DNA from: Flaccisagitta enflata
Lineage: Eukaryota; Chaetognatha; Sagittoidea; Aphragmophora
Direction of reading: 5' to 3'
Assembly: GCA_965153355.1 (NCBI GenBank)
Contig: OZ231127.1
Location: forward strand, 64,852,001 to 64,916,000
DNA length: 64,000 nt
A model generated the notes under the pieces. The model searched no databases. It saw nothing but the letters and a program-made list of their open reading frames with translations, and had not been told where the DNA came from. Every line of letters begins with the position of its first letter. Positions within the stretch are counted from its first letter, which is position 1. Both the position numbers and the translations under genes were made by a program. This document shows positions 23,217 to 35,825 of the stretch, one piece after another.

Positions 23217-23415
23217 AGTCGCGTGCTACGCAACTCTACAACCCGCTTTGTCGGTCCGTCTGTTGGTCCGTCCGTTGGTCCGTCCGTCTCACTTTACTTT
23301 TTTTGGATTTTTGGGGTCTTTGGCCTTACTGCTCCTGCCCAAATGATGGAGTGGCCTCAAATAAGGCCCCTGCTCACCCGCACGCGACTTCGGTAGCCGT
23401 GTATCCGGCCTTGTT
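23217..23415 (+). mobile_element. GTCN element, subfamily A, intact
   Basis: Palindrome AGTCGCGTGCTACGCAACT, CTACAACCCGCTTTGTCGG, GTCC/GTCT array, CACTTTACTTTTTTTGG, CTGCTCCTGCCCAAATGATG, far-end motif GCACGCGACT and tail GTGTATCCGGCCTTGTT. Followed by TTCATTCATTC traces at 23450-23530. Confidence 0.92.
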
Positions 23416-23544
23416 AAATCTTTGTGTTGATTCATTCGATAACTTCATAACTTCATACATTCATTCATCGTTCAAATTGAACCTCAATCATTCATTCATT
23501 CCCTTATTTCAATCATCCATTCATTCATGACCAAGTAGTGCGCA

Positions 23545-23815
23545 CTTTTTATAAACAAAATAAATTTACCAATTATTGCATCATGCTTTCGAGCCCAAGC
23601 ATTTAATACAAGTCCCTGGTCCCAATCTGCTATGCTTTGTACAAAAATCATTATTCCTCCACTCAATAAGGCAAGTGGGACCCCATGCTTATGAGTCGTT
23701 CTCTAAGCGGCTTTACAGCCTTGTAAAGTCCATATTTGCGCATTCTTCTTAAATGAGCAATATCAAAGAATCTCTTCATTCTTAACTTGAGTCTTAGCCT
23801 CATCTTGAGTGTACC
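23545..23815 (-). pseudogene. Possible decayed coding remnant in a family J-like element (weak)
   Basis: Bounded by CACTTTTTATAA on the left and AGCCTCATCTTGAGTGTA on the right, like family J ends. On the minus strand one frame starts M-R-L-R-L-K-L-R-M-K and a second continues G-V-P-L-A-L-L-S-G-G, as if a frameshift joined them. The composition is protein-like, but no transposase family or catalytic motif is recognisable. Confidence 0.2.
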
Positions 23816-23885
23816 ATCTAGGAAAAAAGTTTGGCGTTATGTTTCCCCCCTCATGTGCTCAAAACTCATGTATCTGATGGTTTTT

Positions 23886-24035
23886 GGGCAGCGGCCCTGA
23901 AGGGGACGAAGTCCTGTAGAACACGGGGGGCTTTTGTTTGTATGCTCGTTTGTCCGTTTGTCCCCCCCCCCAGGCCCTCTCAGGGCCTCTTAGGCCTGAA
24001 ATCTGCCCTGTTAGGCCTAAAAACTGAAGATTTTT
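23886..24035 (+). mobile_element. Triple-hairpin family fragment
   Basis: TTTTTGGGCAGCGGCCCTGAAGGGGACGAAGTCCTGTAGAACACGG, a short GTTTGTCC stretch, then CCAGGCCCTCTCAGGGCCTC and two AGGCCTGAAA-type repeats. Only one end is present. Confidence 0.8.
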
Positions 24036-24274
24036 TGTATTTTTATTGGAACCAAGCCGGTCAAGGCATCAAAAAACGCCATTTACGGTTTTTCTTTTTT
24101 GCCCATTGTTATGCTAGTTGAATGATATTGTGCCAACTCAGAACCCATTTTAGTTACCAGATGAAAAAGAAAGAAAACTGCTGTGCAGACTCTTGAAAAG
24201 AAAATTGCTCAACACAAATCCCAGACACAAATTTGGAAATCATTTCACAAATCCCAACTGAGGATATTTTAGTC

Positions 24275-24310
24275 GCCTGCCGTTTGGGTTGGTCTGTCTG
24301 CCACAAAGTT
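24275..24310 (+). mobile_element. GTCN element relic
   Basis: TTTTAGTCGCCTGCCGTTTGGGTTGGTCTGTCTGCCACAAAG keeps the palindrome arm and a few GTCN units only. Confidence 0.45.
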
Positions 24311-24420
24311 TGTTTTTCAAATTTAGGAAACAACCAGATGTGATACTTTATATGCGTATCTTTCTATCTTATGGGGTTTTCTATTCTATGGGTTTTTTAC
24401 TATTCTTTGTTTGTTTCTAT

Positions 24421-24439
24421 CTTTTTTTTTTTTTTTTTT

Positions 24440-24479
<40 letters not shown>

Positions 24480-24508
24480 TTTTTTTTTTTTCTTTTTTTC
24501 TTTTTTTT

Positions 24509-24560
<52 letters not shown>

Positions 24561-24562
24561 TC
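24421..24562 (+). repeat. (TTTC)n microsatellite
   Basis: T-rich stretch with long TTTC arrays at 24441-24480 and 24509-24562. Poly-Phe/Leu/Ser frames are artefacts. Confidence 0.95.
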
Positions 24563-24749
24563 GCGTCCTTTCTTCCCTTCAGTCTTTCTTCCTTTCAGTC
24601 TTTGATTTTGTTTCTTTCATGTTTATCCTTTCATGCTTTTTTTTTATACTTCACTCTTTCATTTTTTTTCTTTGCTCTTCTCAAGCAAACCTGTATGACA
24701 AAAAAAGTCCGTGGGCATGATATTAGATCATATTCCGTGCCCACGCTAC

Positions 24750-24880
24750 ATGGCCACTTGAAGTGGCCACTCGAAGTGGCAGAGTAGCTCAGCAACAGTC
24801 GTGGCCCCTTGCCCACCAACAGCCGTGGCCCCTTGCCCATCAACAGTCCGTGGCCTCTAGCACGTGGCCCCTTCCGTAAT
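24750..24880 (+). repeat. Inverted GGCCACT cluster and 25-bp CGTGGCCCC minisatellite
   Basis: GGCCACTTGAAGTGGCCACT forms a hairpin. Then CAACAG.CGTGGCCCCTTG recurs three times (24791-24860). GTGGCCACTTTC...AAAGTGGCCACT occurs also at 22084-22110, 2.7 kb away. Confidence 0.7.
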
Positions 24881-25447
24881 GGGGCCCGTGGCGAATGCCC
24901 CCTACCGAGAGCAAGCATACCTGACTGAGAATGAGTTGTATAACCTTTCTCCTAGTCCTTAAACAGCACAGACAACGTGAAATTTCCTCAAAGACTTAAG
25001 CTTGTTCCTCCGAGCTTTTGATCTTCTCGGCTTTGCAATGACAAAATCCTCGCAAAGTTTGGCTGTCAATGACCTTGCCTATTCATCTTTTGTGTCTTTA
25101 TTTTGTTTTCGTTTTTTTTTTCTTTTTCGTTGTTACAATGGAGGATGATATAAGGTCAGCAAGCTTATTGATTCTATATGTGTTTTTCATTGTACAAGTT
25201 TTTGTTTCTATTGCCATGTGCTCACTGATTGTCACTTTTCGTTCTCTTATTTTTATTTGTTCTTTTTTAGATTGATAAATGATTAGTTTTGAGCTCTTTC
25301 TTTGAACCCATTCAATCTTTCATCCGATTCATCATGTAAGAACTACTCTGGCTTCAGTACGTTTGTCTCTTTTCATTCCCATTTGATCCTTTTATCTTTT
25401 CCTTTATCTCCTTCTTCAATCCTCCTCCTGTCCTTTCTTTCCTTTTT

Positions 25448-25613
25448 AGTCGCGGACAAGCGACTCTATAAGAGGCTTTGTCCGTCCGTCCGTCGGTCGG
25501 TTGGTCGGTCGGTCGGTCGGTCCGTGAACACGAGTCGAAAAGTGGGAAAAACATGCATTTCCGCCCCTGCCCACCCGTCCGCGACTGGTATTGGCCGTGT
25601 ATCCGGCCTTGTT
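25448..25613 (+). mobile_element. GTCN element, subfamily D, intact reference copy
   Basis: Palindrome AGTCGCGGACAAGCGACT, CTATAAGAGG, GTCCGTCC then GGTCGGTCGGTC, CACGAGTCGAAAAGTG, CCGCCCCTGCCCACCC, far-end motif GTCCGCGACT (exact inverse of AGTCGCGGAC) and tail GTGTATCCGGCCTTGTT. At 166 bp it is one of the most compact complete copies. Confidence 0.95.
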
Positions 25614-25746
25614 ATTCCATTCTTTCCTTCTTCATCCATTTTGGGTCAAGAATCTGATTGGATTCGTCCTCAGACTTAGCCCAGACTTCTGAGTCTTCAT
25701 CGCGTCTCATTCAATTTCTCATCGCCATTTAGCTCTAATGCGCGTC

Positions 25747-27297
<1,551 letters not shown>

Positions 27298-27306
27298 ATG
27301 ATCCGT

Positions 27307-27833
27307 TTGGGTGCTTCACATAGCAAAAGTTGGTTATTTCTTTTCACCCTCTTTACCTAATGTGGAGTGGTCAATTTTAATAATCTTACTATTTTTCTTT
27401 TATCAAAAATTGTTCATCCTCTGTTTTTTAGAAAATTGTTTTTAAGGACCTAATTTGCATAATGAAGTGGGATAAAACAATATGCTGACATTCTTTGAAT
27501 TAGCTCTTACTAATTTTTACTCTTCAAAGAATTGTTGATCTGCATCTTCATAAGCTCTTTCATAGCTTATGATCTGATATTTCAATTTATTTTTACAAAT
27601 ATTATGATTTTTCTGAGATAATTTATTGTCTTTTTGGTACTAAAACTACACAGGATTTTGCTGAATTCTGGGAAATCTGTGGAAACTTTAAGGCCAAAAC
27701 AAAAACGGAAGATTAAGGAATTTTGAAAAAATAAAAAATGGTTATCTTTATGATTTTTATTCCTCCATATTCTCCCAGCAGGGTGAGAGGATACTCCCAA
27801 CTTTTGCTATGTGAAGCAACCAAATGATCCGTT
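27307..27833. mobile_element. MULE-like MITE, 527 bp, 9-bp TSD
   Basis: Ends TTGGGTGCTTCACATAGC and the inverse of TTGGTTGCTTCACATAGC (about 27 bp of match through AAAAGTTGG) are flanked by ATGATCCGT at 27298-27306 and 27834-27842. A nine-base duplication suggests a Mutator-type enzyme. The interior is AT-rich and non-coding. Confidence 0.88.
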
Positions 27834-28071
27834 TCAGCCCGCCATTCCACTCTATCAGCCTCCAAGCTCGTCTTGTATCCGATTTTTTGGTCTAGAGACA
27901 TTTTTAGTTTTGCTTTTGACAGGATTTATGACGAAAAATGTTTTCAGTTTTGGCGATTTCCTCCGCCCAAGGGAAAAAGAAAGAAAACAAAAAAGAAACA
28001 GTATACCAAGACTCAGCGAAATTCCGATAGTGTTTTGGTCGTTTCCTCCCTTCATAACAGTACGATAGAGA

Positions 28072-28074
<3 letters not shown>

Positions 28075-28168
<94 letters not shown>
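28075..28168 (+). repeat. (GA)n microsatellite
   Basis: Perfect array of about 94 bp. Confidence 0.98.
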
Positions 28169-28169
<1 letters not shown>

Positions 28170-28826
28170 CCGCAGAAATAAGGGCTGAACGAGCAGTGGG
28201 ATTTGTAAGAGCGCTCAGCCGGCGCCCACGTTGGGTTGAACCACGTTGGGTCGAGTCACTGACAACGTCAGTTGTTGAGTAATTCTGCTATACTGTTACA
28301 TCACAAACTAAATAACAGAATTGTTATTTGATAATGAAATCAGTACAAAATAATAATTCATGAAACACAAAGAATGATTTCTTTTCAAATATAACTGCGA
28401 CAAGGAATGGCTCTATGTTTAATTGTTTCTATGGGTAATCCTTTATCTCAATAACGAAAATCTGAGCCCGGTGTGCACGCAGTGCTCAGAAGTCAGCAAT
28501 GAGACGGAACAAATCCACTTTGAAATCAATCAGTCAATCGAATGAGAATCTGAGTCTGAGACGACGTTCTCTCTTCCATTCATTCATTAGCGTCTCGCCA
28601 TCTCTGCCTCTTTTCGGGCTGTGCCTGTAGGATCCTAATGGGGGAATAAGAGGGTCAGGGAAGGGGGGGGGGTCCTTCCGTACGCGTAACAGTGACTTAC
28701 AGTGAAAGCCTAGTCAGTCTAATCCCAACCTCGATGCAAAAAGCCAAGTCGAGCATGGGTCATTGGTTCCTTCGAGGCCGCTGCCCCTCTCACTACCATG
28801 GGTACCGCTGACCATCTGACGCTTTT
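28169..28826. other. Unique DNA with a G run and a triple-hairpin relic
   Basis: Holds ACGTTGGGTTGAACCACGTTGGGT (a 14-16 bp direct repeat, 28228-28252), a G-rich stretch at 28655-28673 and a GGTTCCTTCGAGGCCGCTGCCC relic near 28765. No gene is supported. Confidence 0.45.
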
Positions 28827-29182
28827 GCGACTGATACATCACACACTGCCCCAGATCCCACCACCACAAAAATTAATGCCCGACAACCTCCGATCACCCC
28901 CTATTTACCACCAATTCACCCACACACTGCCCCAGATCCCACCACCACAAAACATAAATACCCGTCATCCTCCCATCAACCCCCATTCACCACCAATACA
29001 CCAACACACTGCCCCAGATCGCACACCGCGAAAAAAAACCCGTCACCCTCCCATCACCCCCTATTCACCACCAATTCACCTATGATGCATCACTGCTCCT
29101 GCCCAAATTCTTGGTTAGCCTTATGCATCACTGCTCGTGCCCACCCGCACGCGGCTTGGGTGACTGTGTATCCGACCTTGTT
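28827..29182 (+). mobile_element. GTCN element, subfamily A, with ~80-bp minisatellite core
   Basis: A worn end (TTGCGACT) is followed by three ~80-bp units with CACACTGCCCCAGATC and CACCAATTCACC, then CACTGCTCCTGCCC, far-end motif CCGCACGCGGCTT and tail GTATCCGACCTTGTT. The GTCN array is lost. Confidence 0.65.
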
Positions 29183-29830
29183 GAATTCTCGAGTCTGATG
29201 TTATTCCGAAACATTTTCCTTTCACCCACTCATATGCACATGTGCCTTTTAGAACTAGTATGCCAGTTAAAACAAGCAGATTTTCCTTTTGCAATTCTAA
29301 ATGCACTCCATCATCAGAGTTGCATTCCAGAGTTGCGTAAATTCAGTTTTGAATATCGTTTTTGCATACGGAAAAAAAGTCACTTCAGCCCAATCCAGAG
29401 GCAGAAAGGGAAGATCGGATCCTGTTTCTTTTTTAGATTAAAAAAACTAAATGCGTTTGAGTTTCATGCATGGATCATCAATAAACAATGACAATTTGAA
29501 GGGAGTCAGTCTAGACAACAATTTTCTGGATTTGAAAAAGTATAATACAAAAGGACTATACTATGCTATACAATACAATACTATACCTAACAATAGTTCA
29601 GTAGAATTTTAAGCTGTATCCCGTAGAAAGTTGATTATACTCGGTTTATGGTATTACCCCGAACAAAGATTCCCACGTAACATTACCAATAAGAATGTTC
29701 GATCGTGAGACGCGCCTTCGGTCATCGGTCTTTGATCATTGGTCTTTGGCAAAATTGTGATCCGGGCTCACCTCACAAAAGAAGAATTGATCGTAAGAGC
29801 CCGGCTTGTTTGAATATAGATTGAAGATTT
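29183..29830. other. No recognised feature
   Basis: Unique AT-rich sequence with a short TACAATACAATACTATAC stretch (29556-29585). No credible frame beyond the tail of the preceding transposon. Confidence 0.4.
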
Positions 29831-29850
29831 GAGATCGCCATATTTCTTTT

Positions 29851-30000
29851 CTCAGTCTGTCTGTCTGTCTGTCCTTCTGTCTCTTTCTGTCTCTTTCGTG
29901 TCTCCGTCTCTCTCTTTCTTTTCTCAGTCTGTCTGTCTGTCCTTCTGTCTCTTTCGTGTCTCCGTCTCTCTCTTTTTCGTGTCTCCGTCTCTCTCTCTCA
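29851..30000 (+). repeat. (CTGT)n/(CT)n tract
   Basis: TTTTCTCAGTCTGTCTGTCTGTCCTTCTGTCTCTTTC is duplicated at 29849 and 29920, with GTGTCTCCGTCTCTC three times. Confidence 0.85.
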
Positions 30001-30368
30001 CCATGAGAGGCTCATTATTTCTTAAGAAACGTGCCAAGGCGATACTTGAGATGGTCAACCTGAAAAGCTGAATGGAGTCGGATGATTTTGGCCTTTTGGG
30101 GCACACAACGAGTGGGCTGGAGGAGTAGAGTGAGATAGTGTTATGTATTATGTAACCATTGTACATACACTTTTTTTTTATAAGAGACAACCTTTTTTCA
30201 ACTCAGCCTGAGTGTTCTTAAATTCCAAGTCATTTTCAGCCTCGAATTCTCTTAATTTGTTCTTATTTTTCCCTGACTTGACCCATTACTACTAATACTA
30301 TCAATGATATAAATATCACTACTACTGATATTACTATTATTAATACTACTGTTATTGCTACTGTTACT

Positions 30369-30489
30369 ACTACTACTACTACTACTACTACTAATACCTC
30401 AACCACTGCTAGTACTACTCTACAACTAACATATAACTAATATTACTGCTACTACTACTTTTACTACTACTACTACTTTTACTACTACA

Positions 30490-30564
<75 letters not shown>
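30369..30564 (+). repeat. (ACT)n microsatellite
   Basis: Trinucleotide array with scattered substitutions, perfect at 30493-30560. The poly-Val frame on the minus strand is an artefact. Confidence 0.95.
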
Positions 30565-30565
<1 letters not shown>

Positions 30566-30653
30566 TTACTACTACTGATACTTCTACTACTTTTGCTGCT
30601 ACTATTACTACTTTTACTACTCTCACTTGTAATAAAAGGAAAAACAAGGCCAA

Positions 30654-30860
30654 CACCTAAAAGTCGCGTGCGAGACTAACAGAATCTGTTAGTAACAGAA
30701 TGACCTAGAATGACTTAGAATGACTTAGTTTATCCTAAAAAGACTTGAATGACTTACAGAAATAGAATTGATAAAAAAAGTAAAATGGGAACCAACCAAC
30801 TGAACAACTGATCGACCAACCAACGGACGGACAAAGCGGGGTGTAGAGTCGCGTGCACGC
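30654..30860 (-). mobile_element. GTCN element, subfamily C (upstream member of a tandem pair)
   Basis: ACAAGGCCAACACCTAAAAGTCGCGTGCGAGAC, AATGACTTAG decamers, AAAAAAGTAAAATGGGA, CCAACCAACTGAAC and GGACGGACAAAGCGGGGTGT, then a palindrome cut short (AGTCGCGTGCACGC). It joins directly to the next element. Confidence 0.9.
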
Positions 30861-30862
30861 TA

Positions 30863-31193
30863 ACAAGGCCAACACCTATAAGTCGCGTGCAAGACTTTCT
30901 GACTTAGAATGCCTGAGAATGACTTAGAATGACTTAGAATGACTTAAAATGACTTTAAATGACCAAAAAGGACTTAAAATGACAAAATGACCTAATGACC
31001 TAAAATGACTTAGAATGACTTAGAATGACTTAAAATGACTTAAAATGACTTAGGATAACTTGGAATGCCTTTAAATTACTTAGAATGACTAAAAATGACT
31101 TAAAGAAATAAAAATGATAAAAAAAGTAAAGTGTGACCGACGGACCGACGGACCGACAGACAAAGCGGGTTGTAGAGTCGCGTGCACGCGACT
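30863..31193 (-). mobile_element. GTCN element, subfamily C (downstream member of a tandem pair)
   Basis: ACAAGGCCAACACCTATAAGTCGCGTGCAAGAC, about 20 AATGACTTA decamers, AAAAAAGTAAAGTGTGACC, GACGGACC array and complete palindrome AGTCGCGTGCACGCGACT followed by AAAAA. Confidence 0.93.
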
Positions 31194-31845
31194 AAAAATT
31201 AGCTGAGGCTAAAGTCAGCCTGAGCTGTCTCTTATTTTGTTCTTAAATCTTCAGTGAATCTCAGCCTCATGTCTCTTATAAAAAAGTCTCTTATAAAAAA
31301 AAAAAGTGTACTCGAATATTCTGCTTTAAGCAGCTGCTTGAAATTTCAACGCAGGAGATTTGTGTTAGGTGTGGAACAGCGATGTCATTTGTAAGTTTTA
31401 TGAAGCATTATATCTATAAGCAGGAGTAACAAGTTAAAAGTTACAAGTTATAACTTTTTACCTTTCGCATTACCTGCAACTTAAATCATTTAACTTAAAA
31501 ATTTGAACTTGAGCCTTCTGATTAGGAAGTCTTGCGAAGTAACTGTGATGCTGATTCCATAGTAATACCGATATGAATTTAAAAGAAAAAGACCAATATC
31601 AAACAATTAACTAACAATCAATGCTCAACAGGATGTGAAGACCCTTCGGATTGAAGGCGTGTGTGTTAACGCACGAAGTTTCCTCTGTTCCTTTCATACG
31701 CGTTTTCACTTTTTCTTTCATGCGCGTTTTCGTTGCTGCATTTATCACTTTCCTCTCAAACGATGACGCGCGAGAAGCAAATTCACAACATCTCCAAAAA
31801 GCGACAAGGCACGAAGACACACACACAAACGCACGCTTTCGACTC

Positions 31846-31846
<1 letters not shown>

Positions 31847-31904
<58 letters not shown>
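31847..31904 (+). repeat. (CA)n microsatellite
   Basis: Perfect array of about 58 bp. Confidence 0.97.
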
Positions 31905-31906
<2 letters not shown>

Positions 31907-32483
31907 CCGAGTCAAGGAGGCTAAGGCATATCTAATTACAGTCACCCACACCCCACCCACACGCGCACGTTTGCGTGTTTCCGATATTGGAATAAATCCG
32001 AACCGTGAAGCTAACTCTCTCTATGGATTGAAATACATTTGCGTTTGAACATTTGCGTGCGCACTATTAAGGTGTTCCATAATCCTGATTTTCAAGGAGG
32101 ATCAGTTTAAAACAAGGTCTTATCAATTCAATATTTTCAACGATTATAGCAGAATGAATATAAAGCTAACAAGAAAAAGACGGTTTTTTTTTTATCCACA
32201 ATGATTCATCTAAAATTTTCTAAAATTTAAAGCATGTTATAATTCATGATTTTTTATGTATATTTTCTTTTTTTTTTTTTTGGTTTATTTTTTTTTAGGG
32301 CATTTTTGATGTTTCTATGTTTATATTTTCAAAATAACAAAACACTCAAGTTTCCAGAAACAGAGGGATGATATGATTTATAGCAAGTATATCAATCAGT
32401 TTTCATAATCCGTAAGTGTAAGGTTAATTGATGAAAATAACAAATGGTATGCCCGATGCATTTTTGAGACACCCACTGAGTTC

Positions 32484-32486
<3 letters not shown>
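31905..32486. other. No recognised feature
   Basis: AT-rich unique DNA with poly-T runs at 32270-32300. Confidence 0.4.

Positions 32487-32569
<83 letters not shown>
32487..32569 (+). repeat. (GA)n microsatellite with short (CA)n tail
   Basis: Perfect GA array followed by TACACACACACAGACAAG. Confidence 0.97.
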
Positions 32570-32570
<1 letters not shown>

Positions 32571-32949
32571 CACACACACAGACAAGAAGAGAGAGAGTAC
32601 CACAGAGATTTCCATCTGCTCGCTGGTCCGTGAATATCTAAAAACCTTTTCATTTGTCATTGACGTCAGCTTCAATATTTCCGGCGCTGTCGCGAGGCGG
32701 CGCAGCTGGTACCGACAGCCAACGTGATTGCGCCGGGGATTCTCTTCTTTTTCCATTCTCCGAAATTATCATCTTTTTCCCATGATGAGCAACGCGTGAC
32801 GCACAGTCACATTGGTGAAACAGTAGAAAAGAAATAATTGGCTAGTTGTTTTTTTGCGTGATATTCTGTTTGCAGATTTAATTGTCTTTTTATATGTTTT
32901 GGGTTTTGTGTTGATCTCTTGTTTTTGTTTTTGTTCTTTTTTTCTCAAT

Positions 32950-33030
32950 GCGCGTGTGTGTGTGGGAGGAGGGTGTGGAGGGGGGGGAGGGGGGGGATGT
33001 ACGCCCGTGCCAACCCGTTTGCTTGTTAAA
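32950..33030 (+). mobile_element. GTCN subfamily B relic with G-run tract
   Basis: GTGTGGGAGGAGGGTGTGGAGG...GATGTACGCCCGTGCCAACCCGTTTGC and CTTGTT resemble the core and tail of the B copies (GGGTTGGATGCCC). The G runs at 32963-32997 are a G-quadruplex candidate. Confidence 0.4.
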
Positions 33031-33164
33031 GATAACGAAGAAGAATATACGTCAGAAGCCTTGCCATGTGGGGTAAGGGAGTGTTAGTGAGGCCACAAAG
33101 CTTTCTACGTGTAGGAAACTCTGTGTGCGTGTACGTGTGTGCGTGGCCATATGTCTAAGAGAGC

Positions 33165-33285
<121 letters not shown>

Positions 33286-33726
33286 TTCAAGAACGGCCTA
33301 GAGGATTCGGTAAAATTGATGGCAACCTTGTGGCCTTTTGCCTTCTCTGCCTCCTTTTCCTCACCCGTCGTCGTTTCAAAAGCCGATCGAGAATTTTCAT
33401 TGCTTCGGCTTTTGAGCTTTCATGAGAAGCGTTCCTTCAACATAAACATACTCATTTGTTCATGGCCACGACCATGCATCTCAAAAAATCAAGTGTACGT
33501 TGGTCAGTTGGTTGGCTGGGTTATTTTGCTCATATAGCGGAAATGCTTATACATTACGCTGAGTCAAACTTCGTTATTTTCCTCTCACCACCATGATCAA
33601 TAGCTCCTTTTATGTATCTCCGTGAATATATCTCACAGCACAAAGCTGAATATGGTGAGCTTCCTAAACCCTCTGTCGCAGAACTTCTAAGAACGAAGGA
33701 AAACAGGTACCACCATTTTCATTTTT

Positions 33727-33874
33727 AGTCGCGGACACGCGACTCTACACCTTGCCGTGTCGGTCGGTAGGTTGGTCGGTCGGTCGGTCGGTATGTCCGT
33801 CCGTCCGAGCGGTTTTCGCATTACTACTCCTGCCCAACCGTCCGCGACTAGATTGCCGTGTATCCGGCCTTGTT
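33727..33874 (+). mobile_element. GTCN element, subfamily D (1st of three in tandem)
   Basis: Palindrome AGTCGCGGACACGCGACT, GGTCGGTAGGTTGGTCGG array, TTTTCGCATTACTACTCCTG, far-end motif GTCCGCGACT and tail GTGTATCCGGCCTTGTT. Confidence 0.94.
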
Positions 33875-33882
33875 TTTTTATT

Positions 33883-34134
33883 AGTCGCTGCCTATGCGAC
33901 TCTATAAGAGGCTGTGTCCCTTGGTCTGTCTGAATGTCTGTCTGTCTGTCTGTCTGAGTGGAACGCGAAAATTTTGATGACGCAAAATCGACGGAAAAAT
34001 GGATTTCTGACCATCGCCGCTCCTGCCAGGCGTCAATACAGCCCCCGCCCACTCATATACTGCCCCTGCCCACTCGCATTATTGCCCCTGCCCACCAGCA
34101 GCGACTACGAATTGGCCGTGTATCCGGCCTTGTT
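33883..34134 (+). mobile_element. GTCN element, variant A/D (2nd of three in tandem)
   Basis: Palindrome AGTCGCTGCCTATGCGACT, GTCTGTCTGTCTGTC array, GATGACGCAAAATCGACGG, three CTGCCCCTGCCC-type boxes, far-end motif GCAGCGACT (inverse of its own arm AGTCGCTGC) and tail GTGTATCCGGCCTTGTT. Starts 8 bp after the previous copy. Confidence 0.94.
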
Positions 34135-34142
34135 TATTTCTG

Positions 34143-34258
34143 AGTCCGTCCGTCTGTCCGTCCGTCCGTCAGAAATATTTCTAAACTTGTGAGTGGTTTT
34201 CGCATTACTGCTCCTGCCCAACCGTTCGCAACTGGATTTCCGTGTATCCGGCCATGCT
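34143..34258 (+). mobile_element. GTCN element, subfamily D, no palindrome (3rd of three)
   Basis: Begins inside the array (GTCCGTCCGTCTGTCC), shares GTGAGTGGTTTTCGCATTACTGCTCCTG with the first copy, far-end motif GTTCGCAACTGG, tail GTATCCGGCCATGCT. Probably truncated when the tandem formed. Confidence 0.85.
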
Positions 34259-34489
34259 CAATTTCATTCTGTATCAATACCTTTTCTTTCAAATAAAATG
34301 ATCAAATTCAATAGCTTGGCTCTTGTACTGAACCGAGAAGCTTGGGGGATACAGCAGGGGATTTGCTTTTTGGAGCAGCAGGTTTTATTGCAGTTTTCCA
34401 GAAAGAAGAAAAGCATTGAATTGCTTGTCGGCGCTCATGAGAGTCGAGACGTCGTTGGAGGTCTTCGCAAACAAAATTTGTGCTTTTTG

Positions 34490-35336
34490 AACAGCAGCCC
34501 CAAAGTAGTCGATGACCTCTGCTTTCCCACATATGGGGAAGTTTCTCCTCCTTGTCCTTCTTCTTCTACGCCCCCCCTATCCTAGCCTCAAGGCCCAAAT
34601 CCCAGCCTTGAGGCCCAAGCCCTAGCCTTGAGGACCAAATTTCGACCTTGAGGCCCAAAACCTAACTTTGAAGCCCCTAGACTGGTATTTGGGCCATCTA
34701 ACACTTTTGCGACTATTGGGCAGTGGTATTCAAGGGGTCAATGACCTATGCTTTCACATATGGAGAATTTTCTCCTCTTCTTTCTCTCTCTCTCCCGTAA
34801 TCTTTCTTTGAGGCTGAAATTTCAGCCATGAGGCTCAAATCACGGTCTTGAGGCTCAAATCACGGCCTCACAGCTCATATCTCTGTCTCAAGGCTCACAT
34901 CCCAGCCTCAAGACTCACATTCAAGCATCAAGGCTCAAATCTCCGCTTCAAGGCTCAAATCTTTCCTTTGAGGCTCAAATCCAACCAAGAGGCTCAAATC
35001 CCTACATCAAGGCTAAAATACCCACCATGAGGCAAAATACCAATAATAAGACTCAAACCATCGCCTCAAAGCTCAAATCCAAGCCCCAAAGGTCAAATCC
35101 TAGCCTTGAGGCATAAATCTTAGCTTCAAGCCTGGAGGATCAAATCCTCAACTAGAGGTCCAAATCCTTGCCTGAAGGCTCAAATCCGAGTCAAGGTTTA
35201 AATCCCAGTCACAAGGTCCAAATCCTAGCCATGCCACAAAGCTCAAATCCCTGGCATGACGTTCAAATCCCTGGCTAGAGACTCAAAGTCCCCCTGTGTT
35301 CTACAGGACTCGTCCCCTTTGGGGCCGCTGCCCAAA
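34490..35336 (-). mobile_element. Triple-hairpin family element with long 20-bp repeat body
   Basis: Right end AAAGTCCCCCTGTGTTCTAC AGGACTCGTCCCC...GGGGCCGCTGCCCAAAAA. The body is a degenerate ~20-bp repeat (CAAATCCCAGCCTTGAGGCT type) running 34576-35280. On the left GATGACCTCTGCTTTCCCAC ATATGGGGAAG is repeated in altered form at 34735, possibly a diverged end module (GAACAGCAGCCCCAAAG). The right end is followed directly by a GAGAAA array (35337-35440). Frames here are repetitive and not genes. Confidence 0.7.
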
Positions 35337-35632
35337 AAGAAAGAGAGAGAAAGAGAAAGAGAGAGATAGAGAAAGAGAAAGATAGAGAAAGAGAAAGATA
35401 GAGATAGAGAAAGAGAGAGAGAGATAGAGCGAGAGATAGACAGTCGCACATAGAAACCTATTTATTTCCACTTTCATGTATCAATCTATCTTCTTTAAAT
35501 AGAACATGACGATATTTTGAAAAATGAAAACATTTGTAAAATATCTCAAATTTGTTCTTACTAGTTTTTTTTTTGTAGGGGATGAATTCTTTGAATTCAA
35601 CTTTGCCATTATTGCGTAGTTCCATGATTTTA

Positions 35633-35809
35633 ACAAGGCTGGATACACAGCCAATAACTAGTCGCCAGTGGGCAGGGGCATTAATACTGGTGGGCAGATG
35701 CTCAGATGGCACAAATTCGCCCATTCCAAAATTTCGCGTTATGGATGACCGACGATGACCGACGATGACCGACGTACATAGCGGGTTATGGAGTCGCTCG
35801 CACACGACT
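35633..35809 (-). mobile_element. GTCN element, subfamily A/D (1st of tandem pair)
   Basis: ACAAGGCTGGATACACAGCC, AGTCGCCAGTGGGCAGGGG, GATGACCGAC repeats in place of a clean array, GCGGGTTATGGAGTCGCTCG and palindrome end CGACTAAA. More worn than its neighbour. Confidence 0.85.
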
Positions 35810-35825
35810 AAAGCATTTACAGTAA

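Larger units (their letters stand above)
30168..31308. mobile_element. Family J element hosting a TAC array and two GTCN copies
   Basis: Ends CACTTTTTTTTTATAAGAGAC and inverse are flanked by TA (30166-30167, 31309-31310). Subterminal GTCTCTTA is repeated on the right (31227, 31271, 31286) beside CAGCCTCATG. Inside are a (TAC/ACT)n array (30369-30564) and two head-to-tail subfamily C GTCN elements. Confidence 0.75.

Noticed and set aside
25448-25613. Palindrome plus CTATAAGAGG as a promoter (TATA-like)
   Set aside because: The motif recurs at every GTCN end irrespective of neighbouring genes and varies (CTACAACCCG), so it is part of the element.
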